Shown here in pieces: positions 51,174 through 60,402 of a DNA stretch of 62,559 bases. Each line of letters opens with the position of its first letter. Positions within the stretch are counted from its first letter, which is position 1. The translations under genes and the position numbers were made by a program. Location: NCBI GenBank assembly GCA_937921505.1, contig CAKZUB010000027.1, forward strand, positions 1 through 62,559. The letters are read 5' to 3'. Below the pieces are notes generated by a model. That model had not been told where the DNA came from, did no database searches, and saw only the letters and a list, made by a program, of their open reading frames with translations. The stretch is from an uncultured Clostridia bacterium (GTDB lineage Bacteria; Bacillota; Clostridia; Lachnospirales; Cellulosilyticaceae).

Positions 51174-52511
51174 TTATTTATTAACTTTGACGAGTCCCTC
51201 TACTGCAATAACTTCCTTATGGTCATTAAAAATAGGAAATTCTGTGATATCTACTATGCATTTCGAAGCATTCTTCTTTATTATTTCTAATGAGTATTTG
51301 GGTTGTTGCATACCTTTTAAAGATCCTTCTGTATGGACTATAGCTTGACTATTAATAGGATTTTCAGTAAGAAATGCTTCAAAATTCTTCATAAATTCTT
51401 CTACCGTATATCCCAATAGCTCAAAAACAGATTGTGTTACATATTCAAAAACACCTTCTGCATTATGTCTGTAAAAAATATAACCGTACTCTCCACTCGT
51501 ATCGGCTATATCTTTCATTTGGATAGTCATGTTTTCTACTGCCCTAAGTGAAGTCTGAAGTAATTTTTCTGTATTATTAGATACAATCTTGATATTATTA
51601 AAATTTTCAACTGCCATTTCTCCCACATTCTCTGAAGTTCCTAAGAGTTCCTCACTACTTGCTAACTGCTCTTGAGTAACGCTTGCTATATCATGCGTAA
51701 ATTCACTTGCTGACTTAACCTCGCTAACAATAACATTCAACTGTTCTTCGACCCCTTCAATAGCTAAGAGCATTTCTTCGAAAATTTGATCTGTGCCCTT
51801 AACCGAAGTTTTAACTTGATTGATGCTTTGTTGATTAATATCAGTCTGCCCTATCGCTTGCTTAACTGTTGTTTCTATATTTACTATAAGTCTTTCTATA
51901 TCTTTTGTTGCGCCCGCTACATCTTCAGCAAGTTTTCTTATTTCTTGTGCTACAACTGCAAAACCTTTTCCATTTTCTCCAGCCCTTGCTGCTTCAATAG
52001 AAGCATTTAATGCAAGCAAATTAGTTTGACTTGAGATATTTACGATAACGTGAATGATATTTTTAATTTCTGATGTTACCTTCCCTACTTCTGCCATTGT
52101 ACTTGAAAGTTCTGCAATAGAATGAATAACTTTATTAACATCTGCCTCCGTGTTTTGCATTGATTCCTTACCGCTATGTGAGATGTTAACAATATGATTT
52201 GTTTTATTTCTAATATCTTCACCTCTTTCAGAGGTCCTACTGATAGAGTCTGAAAGTTTCATAATACTTTCTGTTATTTCTTCTGTTCCTTTTGTAAAAT
52301 CTTTTATTGTAGTGATTAGTTCATTTAATGCTGTAGACTGTGCTTCGGTTGTTAGATTCATTTGCATAGTTGACTCTTTACTAGAACTTACTATTTGATT
52401 AACCTCTACAATAATTCCAGTCATTTGATCTAAAAGTTCCTGAATTCTATTATTCTTTTCCTTAATCGCCGAATTATTGGCATCTTTATCTTTTCTAGTT
52501 ACTTTAAACAT
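51174..52511 (-). CDS. Soluble methyl-accepting chemotaxis-type protein with C-terminal PAS
   Basis: The 445-residue protein has no membrane segment. Residues about 20-320 are an MCP signalling coiled coil, with the conserved tip [20 protein letters not shown] and [20 protein letters not shown]. Residues about 335-445 are a PAS domain ([23 protein letters not shown]). The usual order is sensor first; here it is reversed. No CheA/CheW gene is nearby. It may report a cytoplasmic redox or ligand signal. Confidence 0.88.
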   Translation of the reverse strand: MFKVTRKDKDANNSAIKEKNNRIQELLDQMTGIIVEVNQIVSSSKESTMQMNLTTEAQSTALNELITTIKDFTKGTEEITESIMKLSDSISRTSERGEDIRNKTNHIVNISHSGKESMQNTEADVNKVIHSIAELSSTMAEVGKVTSEIKNIIHVIVNISSQTNLLALNASIEAARAGENGKGFAVVAQEIRKLAEDVAGATKDIERLIVNIETTVKQAIGQTDINQQSINQVKTSVKGTDQIFEEMLLAIEGVEEQLNVIVSEVKSASEFTHDIASVTQEQLASSEELLGTSENVGEMAVENFNNIKIVSNNTEKLLQTSLRAVENMTIQMKDIADTSGEYGYIFYRHNAEGVFEYVTQSVFELLGYTVEEFMKNFEAFLTENPINSQAIVHTEGSLKGMQQPKYSLEIIKKNASKCIVDITEFPIFNDHKEVIAVEGLVKVNK

Positions 52512-52610
52512 AAACTTCCCCTTTTCTCTTCGCTAATATACATTTTCTTTCACCTATATTATGCAACTTACTGTAGAAAAATGAAAGAGCTTTCATCAAT
52601 TAAATACATA

Positions 52611-52660
52611 AAAAGCATTAATAGTATATTTAAATTCTCAATATACCATTAATGCTTTTT
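52611..52660 (-). terminator. Terminator of the ssb gene
   Basis: 20-bp stem with one mismatch (52611-52630 with 52640-52659); on the minus strand the stem runs into GCTTTTTATG. Confidence 0.8.
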
Positions 52661-52676
52661 ATGGGGTGTAGATTGA

Positions 52677-53027
52677 TTATGCATTTTGAGCAAGAGTATG
52701 TGACTGAGCTAAACGTGTCTTAGTATTCCCTGCAAACTCAAATTCTTCTAAAATAACCTTTATTTTTCTTACTTTATTACCTTCTGTATTAATAAAGTTG
52801 CTATTTGTTAATCGTCCTGATACAAATAATTTCTCACCTTTGCTAACATGCTGCGTGAGTATTTCAGCTTGACGACCAAATGCCACTATATCAATAAAAT
52901 GAGTTCTTTTTTCCTTTATCCCTCGTTCATCTACTGCTAATCTAAACTGCGTATATTTAACATCTTGTTGTGACTCTTTAAGCTCTAGGTCATGGGTTAT
53001 ATTGCCTACTAAATTAACTTGATTCAT
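52677..53027 (-). CDS. ssb: Single-stranded DNA-binding protein (short)
   Basis: The 116-residue OB-fold protein starts MNQVNLVGNITHDLELKES and includes HFIDIVAFGRQAEILTQHVSKG and LFVSGRLTNSNF, as in SSB. It is shorter than the usual 130-180 residues and lacks the acidic DDDIPF tail that recruits partner proteins. It is therefore probably an accessory paralogue. Single-gene unit, away from rpsF/rpsR. Confidence 0.9.
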   Translation of the reverse strand: MNQVNLVGNITHDLELKESQQDVKYTQFRLAVDERGIKEKRTHFIDIVAFGRQAEILTQHVSKGEKLFVSGRLTNSNFINTEGNKVRKIKVILEEFEFAGNTKTRLAQSHTLAQNA

Positions 53028-53154
53028 AGAGACCTCCTAACATTTTTTAGGAGTATACACACTTTTACTTATTTTATTCACTTTTTAATAATTTTAATAA
53101 TTAATTTTAATTTATAATCTCCTTTAACAGCAAAATTGGAGAACCGTCCCCACT

Positions 53155-54774
53155 TTATTTGATAAAAGCTTGGTTAACCCATCCTATTTTTCCATTTGGC
53201 AATTTCACTTTGGACCACTTAGCTTTGCTTTCTAATACTGTGACTTTTGTTCCTTTAGTTGCTTTAGCTACAACTAAATGACTTGTAGCGGCTCCATTCC
53301 TAACATTTAAAGAATTTGCTGTAACTATTGCTGATTTTGTTGCAGCTGGTGTATGAGACGCTGCAGCAATTTTACTTGTAGGTGTGTCTAACTGAACAAA
53401 GTCTGTACTTACCCACCCCGTTTGTCCACTTGAGAGACGTACTTGATGCCATCCTGTTTGACTATTTAATAATGTAACTTTTGTGCCTTTAGCTATTTTA
53501 GCTATAATAGCATGTGTAGGACCAGGGCCGCTTCTCATATTCAAAGGGTTAGCTGTAACAGTTGCTGTTTTTGCTATAGAAGTTTGAGTCTGAGTTGCTA
53601 GATTAGCTGTATTTGTCTGCTTTGTTAAGGTTGGCTGCAACGGTGCTGACTCATTAAATGCTCTAACTTTATCTTTGGAACCACCTAAATTAGCTAATAA
53701 ATTCTTGATGCTAAAATAAAAACTTCCCTTTACTTCTTCATACTTTTGATTGATTTTAAGCTGTGTATCAATTTGTGTGGCAACAACATCACGATAGATG
53801 CCTTGTCCTATGTATAATTTTACACTAGTGCCCCTCACTTCATTGGACCACCATTTAACTAAGGTTTCATAATCTGCTAATCTATGTCCTGTCTCCCAAT
53901 AAATTTGTGGAACGACATAATCAATCCATTCATTTTTGATCCAAGTCCTTGTGTCTGCTGCTACAGAGTAGTAAGATTCATTCCCACCGGTACTAGATCC
54001 TGTGATATCTGAAGTATTATTTTTCCAAATTCCAATAGGGCTTATCCCAAATTGTATACTTTTATTCTGACGCCTAATAGCTGCACTTACTTGCTTAACC
54101 ATATCGTTAATATGATATCTTCTGCTATTAGCTACAACGCCATCTTTTCCTTCTCCAGCTGGAAGAGGATAATGCGAAGGATAGAAATAATCATCAAAGT
54201 GAATACCATCTACATTATAGTTGTTAATAATTTCTTCTACTGTTGCAACAATATGATTTTTAACTTCTTGTAATTCTGGATTATAGTATAATGCATTATT
54301 ATAACTTAAAACCCAGCTTGGATTTTTTCTTGCTGGATGATCTATACTTAGTACATTAAGATCCGTTCCCGCTGTAGTTACCCGATAAGGATTAAGCCAT
54401 GCATGAAAAGTCATACCTCGCTTATGCGCTTCATCTATCATAAAAGCCATTGGATCATATCCTGGATACTTTCCTTGTGTTCCTGTCAAAACATCTGACC
54501 AAGGATTAATACTTGACTGATATAAAGCATCTGCCTTAGGTCTTACCTGGAGTACTATTGTATTTATTCCTATAGCTTGTAATTCTTCCAGCTTCTTTAT
54601 GTATTCTTCTTTTTGATCAGCTGGATTATTTTTAGTACTTGGAAAATCTATGTTAAAAACTGTTGCTATCCACACCGCTCTCATATCTTGTGGGGGCGTA
54701 GCTGCTAAAACATGGGGTGATACTATACTCATGGCTAAAAAAACTATGGTCACTAAAGTAAGTACTTTCTTCAC
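53155..54774 (-). CDS. Secreted GHL10-type glycosidase with two SH3 domains
   Basis: A GTG start behind GAGGAGG gives 539 residues with a signal peptide (to about residue 24). The DUF187/GHL10 barrel spans about 30-370: MRAVWIATVFNIDFPS, TIVLQVRPKADALY, TFHAWLNPYRV, VDGIHFDDYFYP, QFGISPIGIW and WIDYVVPQIYWE. Two bacterial SH3 repeats follow, about 408-468 and 480-539 (NPLNMRSGPGPTHAIIAK and NSLNVRNGAATSHLVVAK). It probably acts on peptidoglycan or a cell-surface glycan; activity is inferred from the family. Confidence 0.9.
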   Translation of the reverse strand: MKKVLTLVTIVFLAMSIVSPHVLAATPPQDMRAVWIATVFNIDFPSTKNNPADQKEEYIKKLEELQAIGINTIVLQVRPKADALYQSSINPWSDVLTGTQGKYPGYDPMAFMIDEAHKRGMTFHAWLNPYRVTTAGTDLNVLSIDHPARKNPSWVLSYNNALYYNPELQEVKNHIVATVEEIINNYNVDGIHFDDYFYPSHYPLPAGEGKDGVVANSRRYHINDMVKQVSAAIRRQNKSIQFGISPIGIWKNNTSDITGSSTGGNESYYSVAADTRTWIKNEWIDYVVPQIYWETGHRLADYETLVKWWSNEVRGTSVKLYIGQGIYRDVVATQIDTQLKINQKYEEVKGSFYFSIKNLLANLGGSKDKVRAFNESAPLQPTLTKQTNTANLATQTQTSIAKTATVTANPLNMRSGPGPTHAIIAKIAKGTKVTLLNSQTGWHQVRLSSGQTGWVSTDFVQLDTPTSKIAAASHTPAATKSAIVTANSLNVRNGAATSHLVVAKATKGTKVTVLESKAKWSKVKLPNGKIGWVNQAFIK

Positions 54775-54895
54775 TTAATTTGCCTCCTCTTTCGTCATAA
54801 ATTGATAGTTTTAAAATGTCTTATTTAATCCTATTATACTTGAAAAGGGAGTTTTTGTAAATATTTGTAATAAGTTTGTGATAATAATGAAATAC

Positions 54896-56743
54896 TTAAG
54901 CTTTTTTATTCATATTTTTCTGATAAGCTTCTATATAATCAAAGTGTTGCATTTCTTCTATGGATTCAAAATATGGAACTAAACAAAAACTGCTATCTGC
55001 TATTTCACTCTCATAACTTAGAAGAAAAATAAATTGATCAACTAGGTAACACTCTTCATCTTGTACAAGTAAATCTTCTGATTTTTGAAAAGGGGTCAGT
55101 TCTAAAATTTTATAAAAAAGATAAAAGTCTAAATCATATTCACTTCTTTCAGTTAACTTTAGTTCTACTGCACTTGTAAACTGACGCAAAGGATCTATTT
55201 GGTACTCTTGTTGCATACGATCATTAAGATCCATTTGATAGATCACTGGTGAGATATTTTTAGTAATGGTATCAATCAGCACTGCCTCTTCTTCCTTAAG
55301 GCTATCCTCAGTCTCGAGTACTACAAGAAGTCCTTTAGGATAAGAAGTTTCAGTATCATAAGCTATACCCCTACAAATAGGTGCAATAACAATACAATTT
55401 GACCCTCCTATTTGTCTCGCTACATCTTTATCAAAAAAATCATATAAAGCGTTTTCATTAAAATCTAAAATCATCTCACCTACAATAGCCGTTTTCCATC
55501 TTTCATTAAGTGAAAACTCAGTATCTAAGATTTTTAGACCTTCTGTGTGCATAACTTTATAACCTTTTTCATCTCCATAGGCAAAAAATGCTTTTTTAAT
55601 ACCAAAGTTGATAGCCAAAACTTTTAATGCAAGCCTTGATAACTCATCAATATTAATGCCACTATTGATATTTTGAATAATTTTATTGAGTGTATCTAAA
55701 GTATGAAACTTCTTCTTAACTCTATCACTTTGTACAGAGAGTTTTTTAAACAATAATGCATTGGAGATAGCTATATGTGTAAATGAAGCTAGTGTTTCAA
55801 CAAGCTCAAAGGTCGCTTCGTCATAAATGCGATCATTTACTGGCCCACTTAAGGTGACAACTCCTAAAATTTCATCCTTAACTAGTAAAATAATATACCG
55901 GGTCTCTAGAAGTTTAAATTCTTCCCAGTTTTCAAACAGTGATTGAATGAGCCCTAAGTCTTTTTCAAAATCTAGGACAACACGCCTATTTTGATATTCC
56001 CTAGAAGTTAAGCGAAGTTCTGTGGAAACTGTTGAATAATTGCATACATTTCTATATCCCAACACCTTAATCGTTTGTGAAATAGCATCATAAATACCAA
56101 AAGAAGTGACTTTACTGCAAGTAATTTCACTAAATATATCAGTGGCTAAAACATAAAGGTTCTCTAGATCTACTTGTGAAAGAAGTGACTTAGCACTTTG
56201 ATTAATTGCAAAGAGATTAAATATCTTTTGGTCTAGCTCTTTATTTTTTTGTCCAAGTTCAGTTAATTGTCTGCTGTTTCCTAAAGAGTTAGCAAAAAGT
56301 TTAGTAAGCGTTCTTGCAATAATGTAATCATCTTCATCAAATTGACTCAGTATTTTGCCATTTGAAACTATAAATCCATAAAGAAAGTCATCAATAATAA
56401 GTGGGATAACTATTTTTATATTAAATTCTTTGATAATATTTTCATTAAAAAACAAATCAATATGATTAACAATAATATCTCCATGAAGAGTAGGTATATC
56501 CTCAAGAACTTTAGTACATGGTATTTCATAACACGCTATATCGTATAATCTATTATTTTTTAAAACGTAATTTTCCTCTTTGCGTATAAATAGTGCCGAT
56601 GCGTTTAATGTTAAAATTTCATTTGCAAACTCAAATGCATATTCACTGATCTGTTCTAACCCAAATCTTTGCGTAAAAAAATCTATCGCTTGTAATAATA
56701 CCTCATAACGGTACCCATTGCTCGTTGTTTTACTATCTAGCAA
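54896..56743 (-). CDS. Multi-GAF-like domain protein
   Basis: A TTG start behind AAGGGGAG gives 615 residues without membrane segments. Two to three GAF-like regions are visible. The most typical are LVKDEILGVVTLSGPVNDRI with FELVETLASFTHIAISNALLF (about 285-335) and CIVIAPICRGIAYDTE with GLLVVLETEDSL (about 450-500). A short helical linker (KKLSVQSDRVKKKFHTL) joins them. No output domain is visible. It lies 14 bp after the FapA-like gene, so the two form an operon and may work together. Ligand and output unknown. Confidence 0.75.
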   Translation of the reverse strand: MLDSKTTSNGYRYEVLLQAIDFFTQRFGLEQISEYAFEFANEILTLNASALFIRKEENYVLKNNRLYDIACYEIPCTKVLEDIPTLHGDIIVNHIDLFFNENIIKEFNIKIVIPLIIDDFLYGFIVSNGKILSQFDEDDYIIARTLTKLFANSLGNSRQLTELGQKNKELDQKIFNLFAINQSAKSLLSQVDLENLYVLATDIFSEITCSKVTSFGIYDAISQTIKVLGYRNVCNYSTVSTELRLTSREYQNRRVVLDFEKDLGLIQSLFENWEEFKLLETRYIILLVKDEILGVVTLSGPVNDRIYDEATFELVETLASFTHIAISNALLFKKLSVQSDRVKKKFHTLDTLNKIIQNINSGINIDELSRLALKVLAINFGIKKAFFAYGDEKGYKVMHTEGLKILDTEFSLNERWKTAIVGEMILDFNENALYDFFDKDVARQIGGSNCIVIAPICRGIAYDTETSYPKGLLVVLETEDSLKEEEAVLIDTITKNISPVIYQMDLNDRMQQEYQIDPLRQFTSAVELKLTERSEYDLDFYLFYKILELTPFQKSEDLLVQDEECYLVDQFIFLLSYESEIADSSFCLVPYFESIEEMQHFDYIEAYQKNMNKKA

Positions 56744-56757
56744 TTAAATCTCCCCTT

Positions 56758-58338
56758 TTAATCAAACATTAGCTTATTATCTTGTGCATAAAATGTGCCC
56801 GTTGTGACTTTATTAAGTCGTTTTTGAAGATTTTTAATTTGTAATAACGTTCTTGGATAAGCTTTATCGTATATAGTAACTTCTCCTTCTCCCTTAGATG
56901 ATAAAGTTTTTAAGAATCCCTGTCTCTCTTCTTCTAATTTATAAATTTCATTAATTAAATCTTGATGTATATTTTGATAACTCATATAATCTTCATCACT
57001 TTTTGTTCTTCCAAACTGCACGAGTGTCATTTCGTACACTTTTAATTCTCTTTCATTTTGTTCCGCCTTAACTAATAATTCCTTATAAGTAAGTAATAAT
57101 TGATCTAATTGCTTTTTAATGGCTTTCCTATCAAAACCCTCTACATTAATATAAGTTTCCTTTTCATAAATATTGCCTACCATACGTAAAGATACTTTGG
57201 TTTTTGCTCTGATTGTTCCGCCAATTGTTCTGCCATTTTTAGCCTGTACTAAAATATTATCTGCTTCTAGATCACTGTCTAATGAATAATAACCAATATC
57301 AATTGTATCTTGAGCTTTAATTGTACATGCATTAGCATATTTTATAAATACACTTCCTCCAGCTTCGACAATACACTTCCCTTTGCCTGAAATACCACCC
57401 TTTATATAAACATTTCCAAACCTAGAACAAATTCTTTCAGCAGCTCCAACTCCTATATTGCTAAGTATCGAAATATCTTGCTTTGCTGTAATAGAAAATC
57501 CATTTTCAACTGTACCATTAACTGTAACATAACCATCAAAATCAATATTGCCAGTTTCATTTCCCACATTTTTATCAATAACCAAGTGATTGACAACACC
57601 TATTTTTCCTTCTTTCATTTGCAAAGCACCATCAAATTTAGCTATTAGGAGCGTCTTATTGCTCTTTTCAATAGCGTCTACACTATGTTGATCAAAGCGC
57701 AAGATCTTATCTTTACCAGGCTTTCCAGGTAATACCTCACCTTTAATATTCATACCATTTGCTCCGGTCTTTGCAAAATTTTTCTCTCCTAACCAATCAC
57801 CTTTATGTATATAGGTAAATAAATTCATATCATAATAGTTGGTTCTTCCATCATCATGAAGTGTAGGCTTCGCCTCTGATAATTCTAAATAAGAAACACT
57901 TGCATCTGTCCCTTCCTTTGGCAGTAACCCTTTAGCTACAACAATCTGCTTTTGTGCTTGTAATTCTTTATTAATCACATCATATAAAATACCATGAACT
58001 ACTTTATTTTCTTTTAGGAGTTGTAGTACGTCTTGTTTAACTGCTTCTTTTGTAGCCGCATATGTCTCCCTATCTAAATTAATAGTAATTTTAGCTTCCA
58101 AATTATCTGGTGAAATATAAATTTCAATAGGCGGCTTAAGTCTCCCAAACTCTATTTTTTCATTAGTGGCACATTCTAGAGATTCTCTTAATACAAGAAA
58201 CTTTGTGATAACAATAGCTGGATATTTTTCCATAATAATTTGAAATTCTCTAATTGAAAATCCCTGTTTTGCAACTTGTATAAATAATATTTGACTTGCT
58301 TGTGTAATCGCGAAGTATTCATTTTGAACAAGTATCAT
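56758..58338 (-). CDS. FapA family protein (DUF342)
   Basis: The start ATG 58338 (MILVQNEYFAITQASQI) has AAAGGTGG 6 nt upstream. The 526-residue product has an N-terminal region (about 1-170) and the FapA beta-helix core (about 170-400), with repeating short strands such as GNIDFDGYVTVNGTVENGF, GNVYIKGGISGKGKCIVEAG and GRTIGGTIRAKTKVSLRMVG. A C-terminal coiled coil follows (QLDQLLLTYKELLVKAEQNE). FapA proteins are linked to flagellar or polar localisation functions. No flagellar genes are in this window. Confidence 0.85.
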   Translation of the reverse strand: MILVQNEYFAITQASQILFIQVAKQGFSIREFQIIMEKYPAIVITKFLVLRESLECATNEKIEFGRLKPPIEIYISPDNLEAKITINLDRETYAATKEAVKQDVLQLLKENKVVHGILYDVINKELQAQKQIVVAKGLLPKEGTDASVSYLELSEAKPTLHDDGRTNYYDMNLFTYIHKGDWLGEKNFAKTGANGMNIKGEVLPGKPGKDKILRFDQHSVDAIEKSNKTLLIAKFDGALQMKEGKIGVVNHLVIDKNVGNETGNIDFDGYVTVNGTVENGFSITAKQDISILSNIGVGAAERICSRFGNVYIKGGISGKGKCIVEAGGSVFIKYANACTIKAQDTIDIGYYSLDSDLEADNILVQAKNGRTIGGTIRAKTKVSLRMVGNIYEKETYINVEGFDRKAIKKQLDQLLLTYKELLVKAEQNERELKVYEMTLVQFGRTKSDEDYMSYQNIHQDLINEIYKLEEERQGFLKTLSSKGEGEVTIYDKAYPRTLLQIKNLQKRLNKVTTGTFYAQDNKLMFD

Positions 58339-58559
58339 AGCAACCACCTTTTTAACATTTTGTAAATGATGTCTCTATTTTTATATGTAACCTTAAGACT
58401 TTATTAAAATTACTCCCCTAACAAATGAAATTTTATTAAAATTTTATATATAATAACAACATTATAGCATATTCTTAAATATTTTTAAGCATTTTTTAAT
58501 ATTCAAAAGTATCTTTTACTAGCTATCTACTGTTTTTACAGCTGTACTTAATCAATTTC

Positions 58560-58622
58560 TAAGTGAAAAAGTCATATCTAACTGAAAAAACTCTATTTTA
58601 GACTGAAAAAGCTCTATTTTAG
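58560..58622 (+). repeat. Three 21-bp tandem repeats upstream of prfC
   Basis: Units at 58581-58601 and 58602-58622 are ACTGAAAAA(A/G)CTCTATTTTAG, differing by one base. A degenerate copy is at 58560-58580. The unit is two helical turns long and each carries an A5-A6 tract, so the tracts are in phase. The array ends 2 bp before the -35 box. Confidence 0.8.
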
Positions 58623-58624
58623 AC

Positions 58625-58653
58625 TTGACATTTTAATAATATTAGAATAACAT
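58625..58653 (+). promoter_or_regulatory. prfC promoter
   Basis: Exact -35 TTGACA (58625-58630), 17-bp spacer, -10 TAACAT (58648-58653), about 60 bp upstream of the start codon. Confidence 0.7.
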
Positions 58654-58713
58654 TTATTAGTTGTAGACTTTATATCATAAATCTCATGATTAATAAAGAT
58701 AAGGACGGTTAAG

Positions 58714-60318
58714 ATGCCAATAGAAACTCAAAATTATAATAACGAAATCAAACGACGCAGAACATTCGCTCTCATTTCACATCCTGATGCTGGTAAGACT
58801 ACTCTTACTGAAAAGTTTCTCTTATACGGAGGAGCCATTCGCTCGGCGGGTTCTGTTAAATCTAGAAGATCTCAAAAACATGCAGTTTCTGACTGGATGG
58901 AAATAGAAAAACAAAGAGGAATCTCTGTAACCTCAAGTGTCCTCCAATTTGACTATAATGGCTTTTGCATCAATATATTGGATACTCCGGGACATCAAGA
59001 TTTTAGTGAAGATACTTATAGAACGTTAGTAGCAACGGACAGTGCTATCATGGTAATTGATTCTTCAAAAGGTGTTGAAGAACAAACAAAGAAACTTTTT
59101 AAAGTCTGTAAAATGCGTGGTATCCCTATCTTTACATTTATAAACAAACTAGATACTGAGGGTAAGGATCCTTTTGAGCTTATGGAAGACCTTGAAAATG
59201 CCCTTGGTATTCGCTCTTTTGCTATGGACTGGCCCATTGGCGGGGGTAAAAACTTCAGAGGTGTCTACAATCGTCAAAAAAAACAAGTGGAACTTTTTAA
59301 TGACGGTAAACATGGACAAGCTATAGCCACGTCTATAAAAGGTGACATTACTGATGAAAAATTCAAGACACTTCTTGGTGAAGATCTTCATCAAAAACTT
59401 CTTGAGGACATTGAACTGCTTGATATAGCAGGTGATGAATATGACATCGAACAAATCTTAAGCGGTAATCTTACCCCTGTCTTTTTTGGAAGTGCGTTAA
59501 CTAATTTTGGAGTTGAGCCTTTTCTGGAAGCATTTTTAGAAATCAGCAGACCTCCTCAACCTAGATCTAGTAATCTAGGTGATATTGCTCCTGAAGAAGA
59601 TTACTTTTCAGGATTCATCTTTAAAATACAGGCTAATATGAATCCAGCTCACCGTGACCGTATTGCTTTTCTTAGAATTTGCTCTGGTAAATTTGAAAAA
59701 GGCATGGTGGTTAACCACGTACAAAAGGGCAAAAAAGTAAAACTTGCACAGCCTCAGCAGTTTTTAGCACAAGACCGCGTTAGCGTAGAAACTGCTTATC
59801 CAGGTGATATTATCGGAATCCACGATCCTGGTATATTTAACATTGGTGATTCTTTGTGCAGCAGTGACTTAAATCTCATGTATGCAGGCATTCCACAGTT
59901 TGCCCCTGAGCACTTTATGAAAATTTCTACTGTAAGTGCACTAAAACGCAAGCAATTCCTAAAAGGGATTACCCAACTTGCCGAAGAAGGCTCTATACAA
60001 GTTTATAAACGTCATTTCACTGGCATTGAAGAACTCATTGTAGGAGCAGTAGGTGTACTTCAATTTGAAGTTCTTGAATACCGCCTTAATAATGAGTATG
60101 GTGTTGAAATTAAAAATCAAATGCTACCTTACCGTTTTATCAGATGGATTGAAATGGAAAACTTTAATCCTTCAACCTTTTTCCTTACAATGGACTCTAT
60201 GCTAGCTCAGACAGAAAATGGTGACCCTGTTTTACTTTGTCAATACGAATGGGCAATTAGACAGATTGCAGAACGTAATCCTAAGGCTCTTCTAAGAGAA
60301 ACTTACTTAAAGCATTAA
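58714..60318 (+). CDS. prfC: Peptide chain release factor 3
   Basis: The 534-residue translational GTPase has G1 SHPDAGKTTLTEK (22-34), the switch region EKQRGISVTSSV, G3 DTPGHQDFSEDT and G4 NKLD, as in RF3. The later segments FKIQANMNPAHRDRIAFLRI and GVLQFEVLEYRLNNEYG are also RF3-typical. It removes RF1/RF2 from ribosomes after termination. Single-gene unit with a strong promoter and a long terminator hairpin. Confidence 0.95.
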   Translation: MPIETQNYNNEIKRRRTFALISHPDAGKTTLTEKFLLYGGAIRSAGSVKSRRSQKHAVSDWMEIEKQRGISVTSSVLQFDYNGFCINILDTPGHQDFSEDTYRTLVATDSAIMVIDSSKGVEEQTKKLFKVCKMRGIPIFTFINKLDTEGKDPFELMEDLENALGIRSFAMDWPIGGGKNFRGVYNRQKKQVELFNDGKHGQAIATSIKGDITDEKFKTLLGEDLHQKLLEDIELLDIAGDEYDIEQILSGNLTPVFFGSALTNFGVEPFLEAFLEISRPPQPRSSNLGDIAPEEDYFSGFIFKIQANMNPAHRDRIAFLRICSGKFEKGMVVNHVQKGKKVKLAQPQQFLAQDRVSVETAYPGDIIGIHDPGIFNIGDSLCSSDLNLMYAGIPQFAPEHFMKISTVSALKRKQFLKGITQLAEEGSIQVYKRHFTGIEELIVGAVGVLQFEVLEYRLNNEYGVEIKNQMLPYRFIRWIEMENFNPSTFFLTMDSMLAQTENGDPVLLCQYEWAIRQIAERNPKALLRETYLKH

Positions 60319-60340
60319 TGCTCTTGGCTAATGGCCATAA

Positions 60341-60402
60341 GGTAAAAGTATAAAAAATAGAGATCGCTTAACCAAGCGATCTCTATTTTTTATACTTTTA
60401 CC
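60341..60402. terminator. 29-bp perfect bidirectional hairpin
   Basis: Arms 60341-60369 and 60374-60402 pair perfectly around AACC. The stem contains a T6/A6 stretch internally. It lies 22 bp after prfC, and its right arm includes the stop codon of the opposing nucleotidyltransferase gene. Confidence 0.8.

Larger units (their letters stand above)
58339..58713. other. Divergent intergenic region between fapA-like gene and prfC
   Basis: A+T-rich stretch without genes. It contains three 21-bp tandem units, the prfC promoter and, on the other side, the presumed promoter of the fapA-like operon. Confidence 0.6.

Noticed and set aside
59149..59454. Minus-strand frames inside prfC
   Set aside because: Antisense shadows of a conserved GTPase gene, without ribosome sites.
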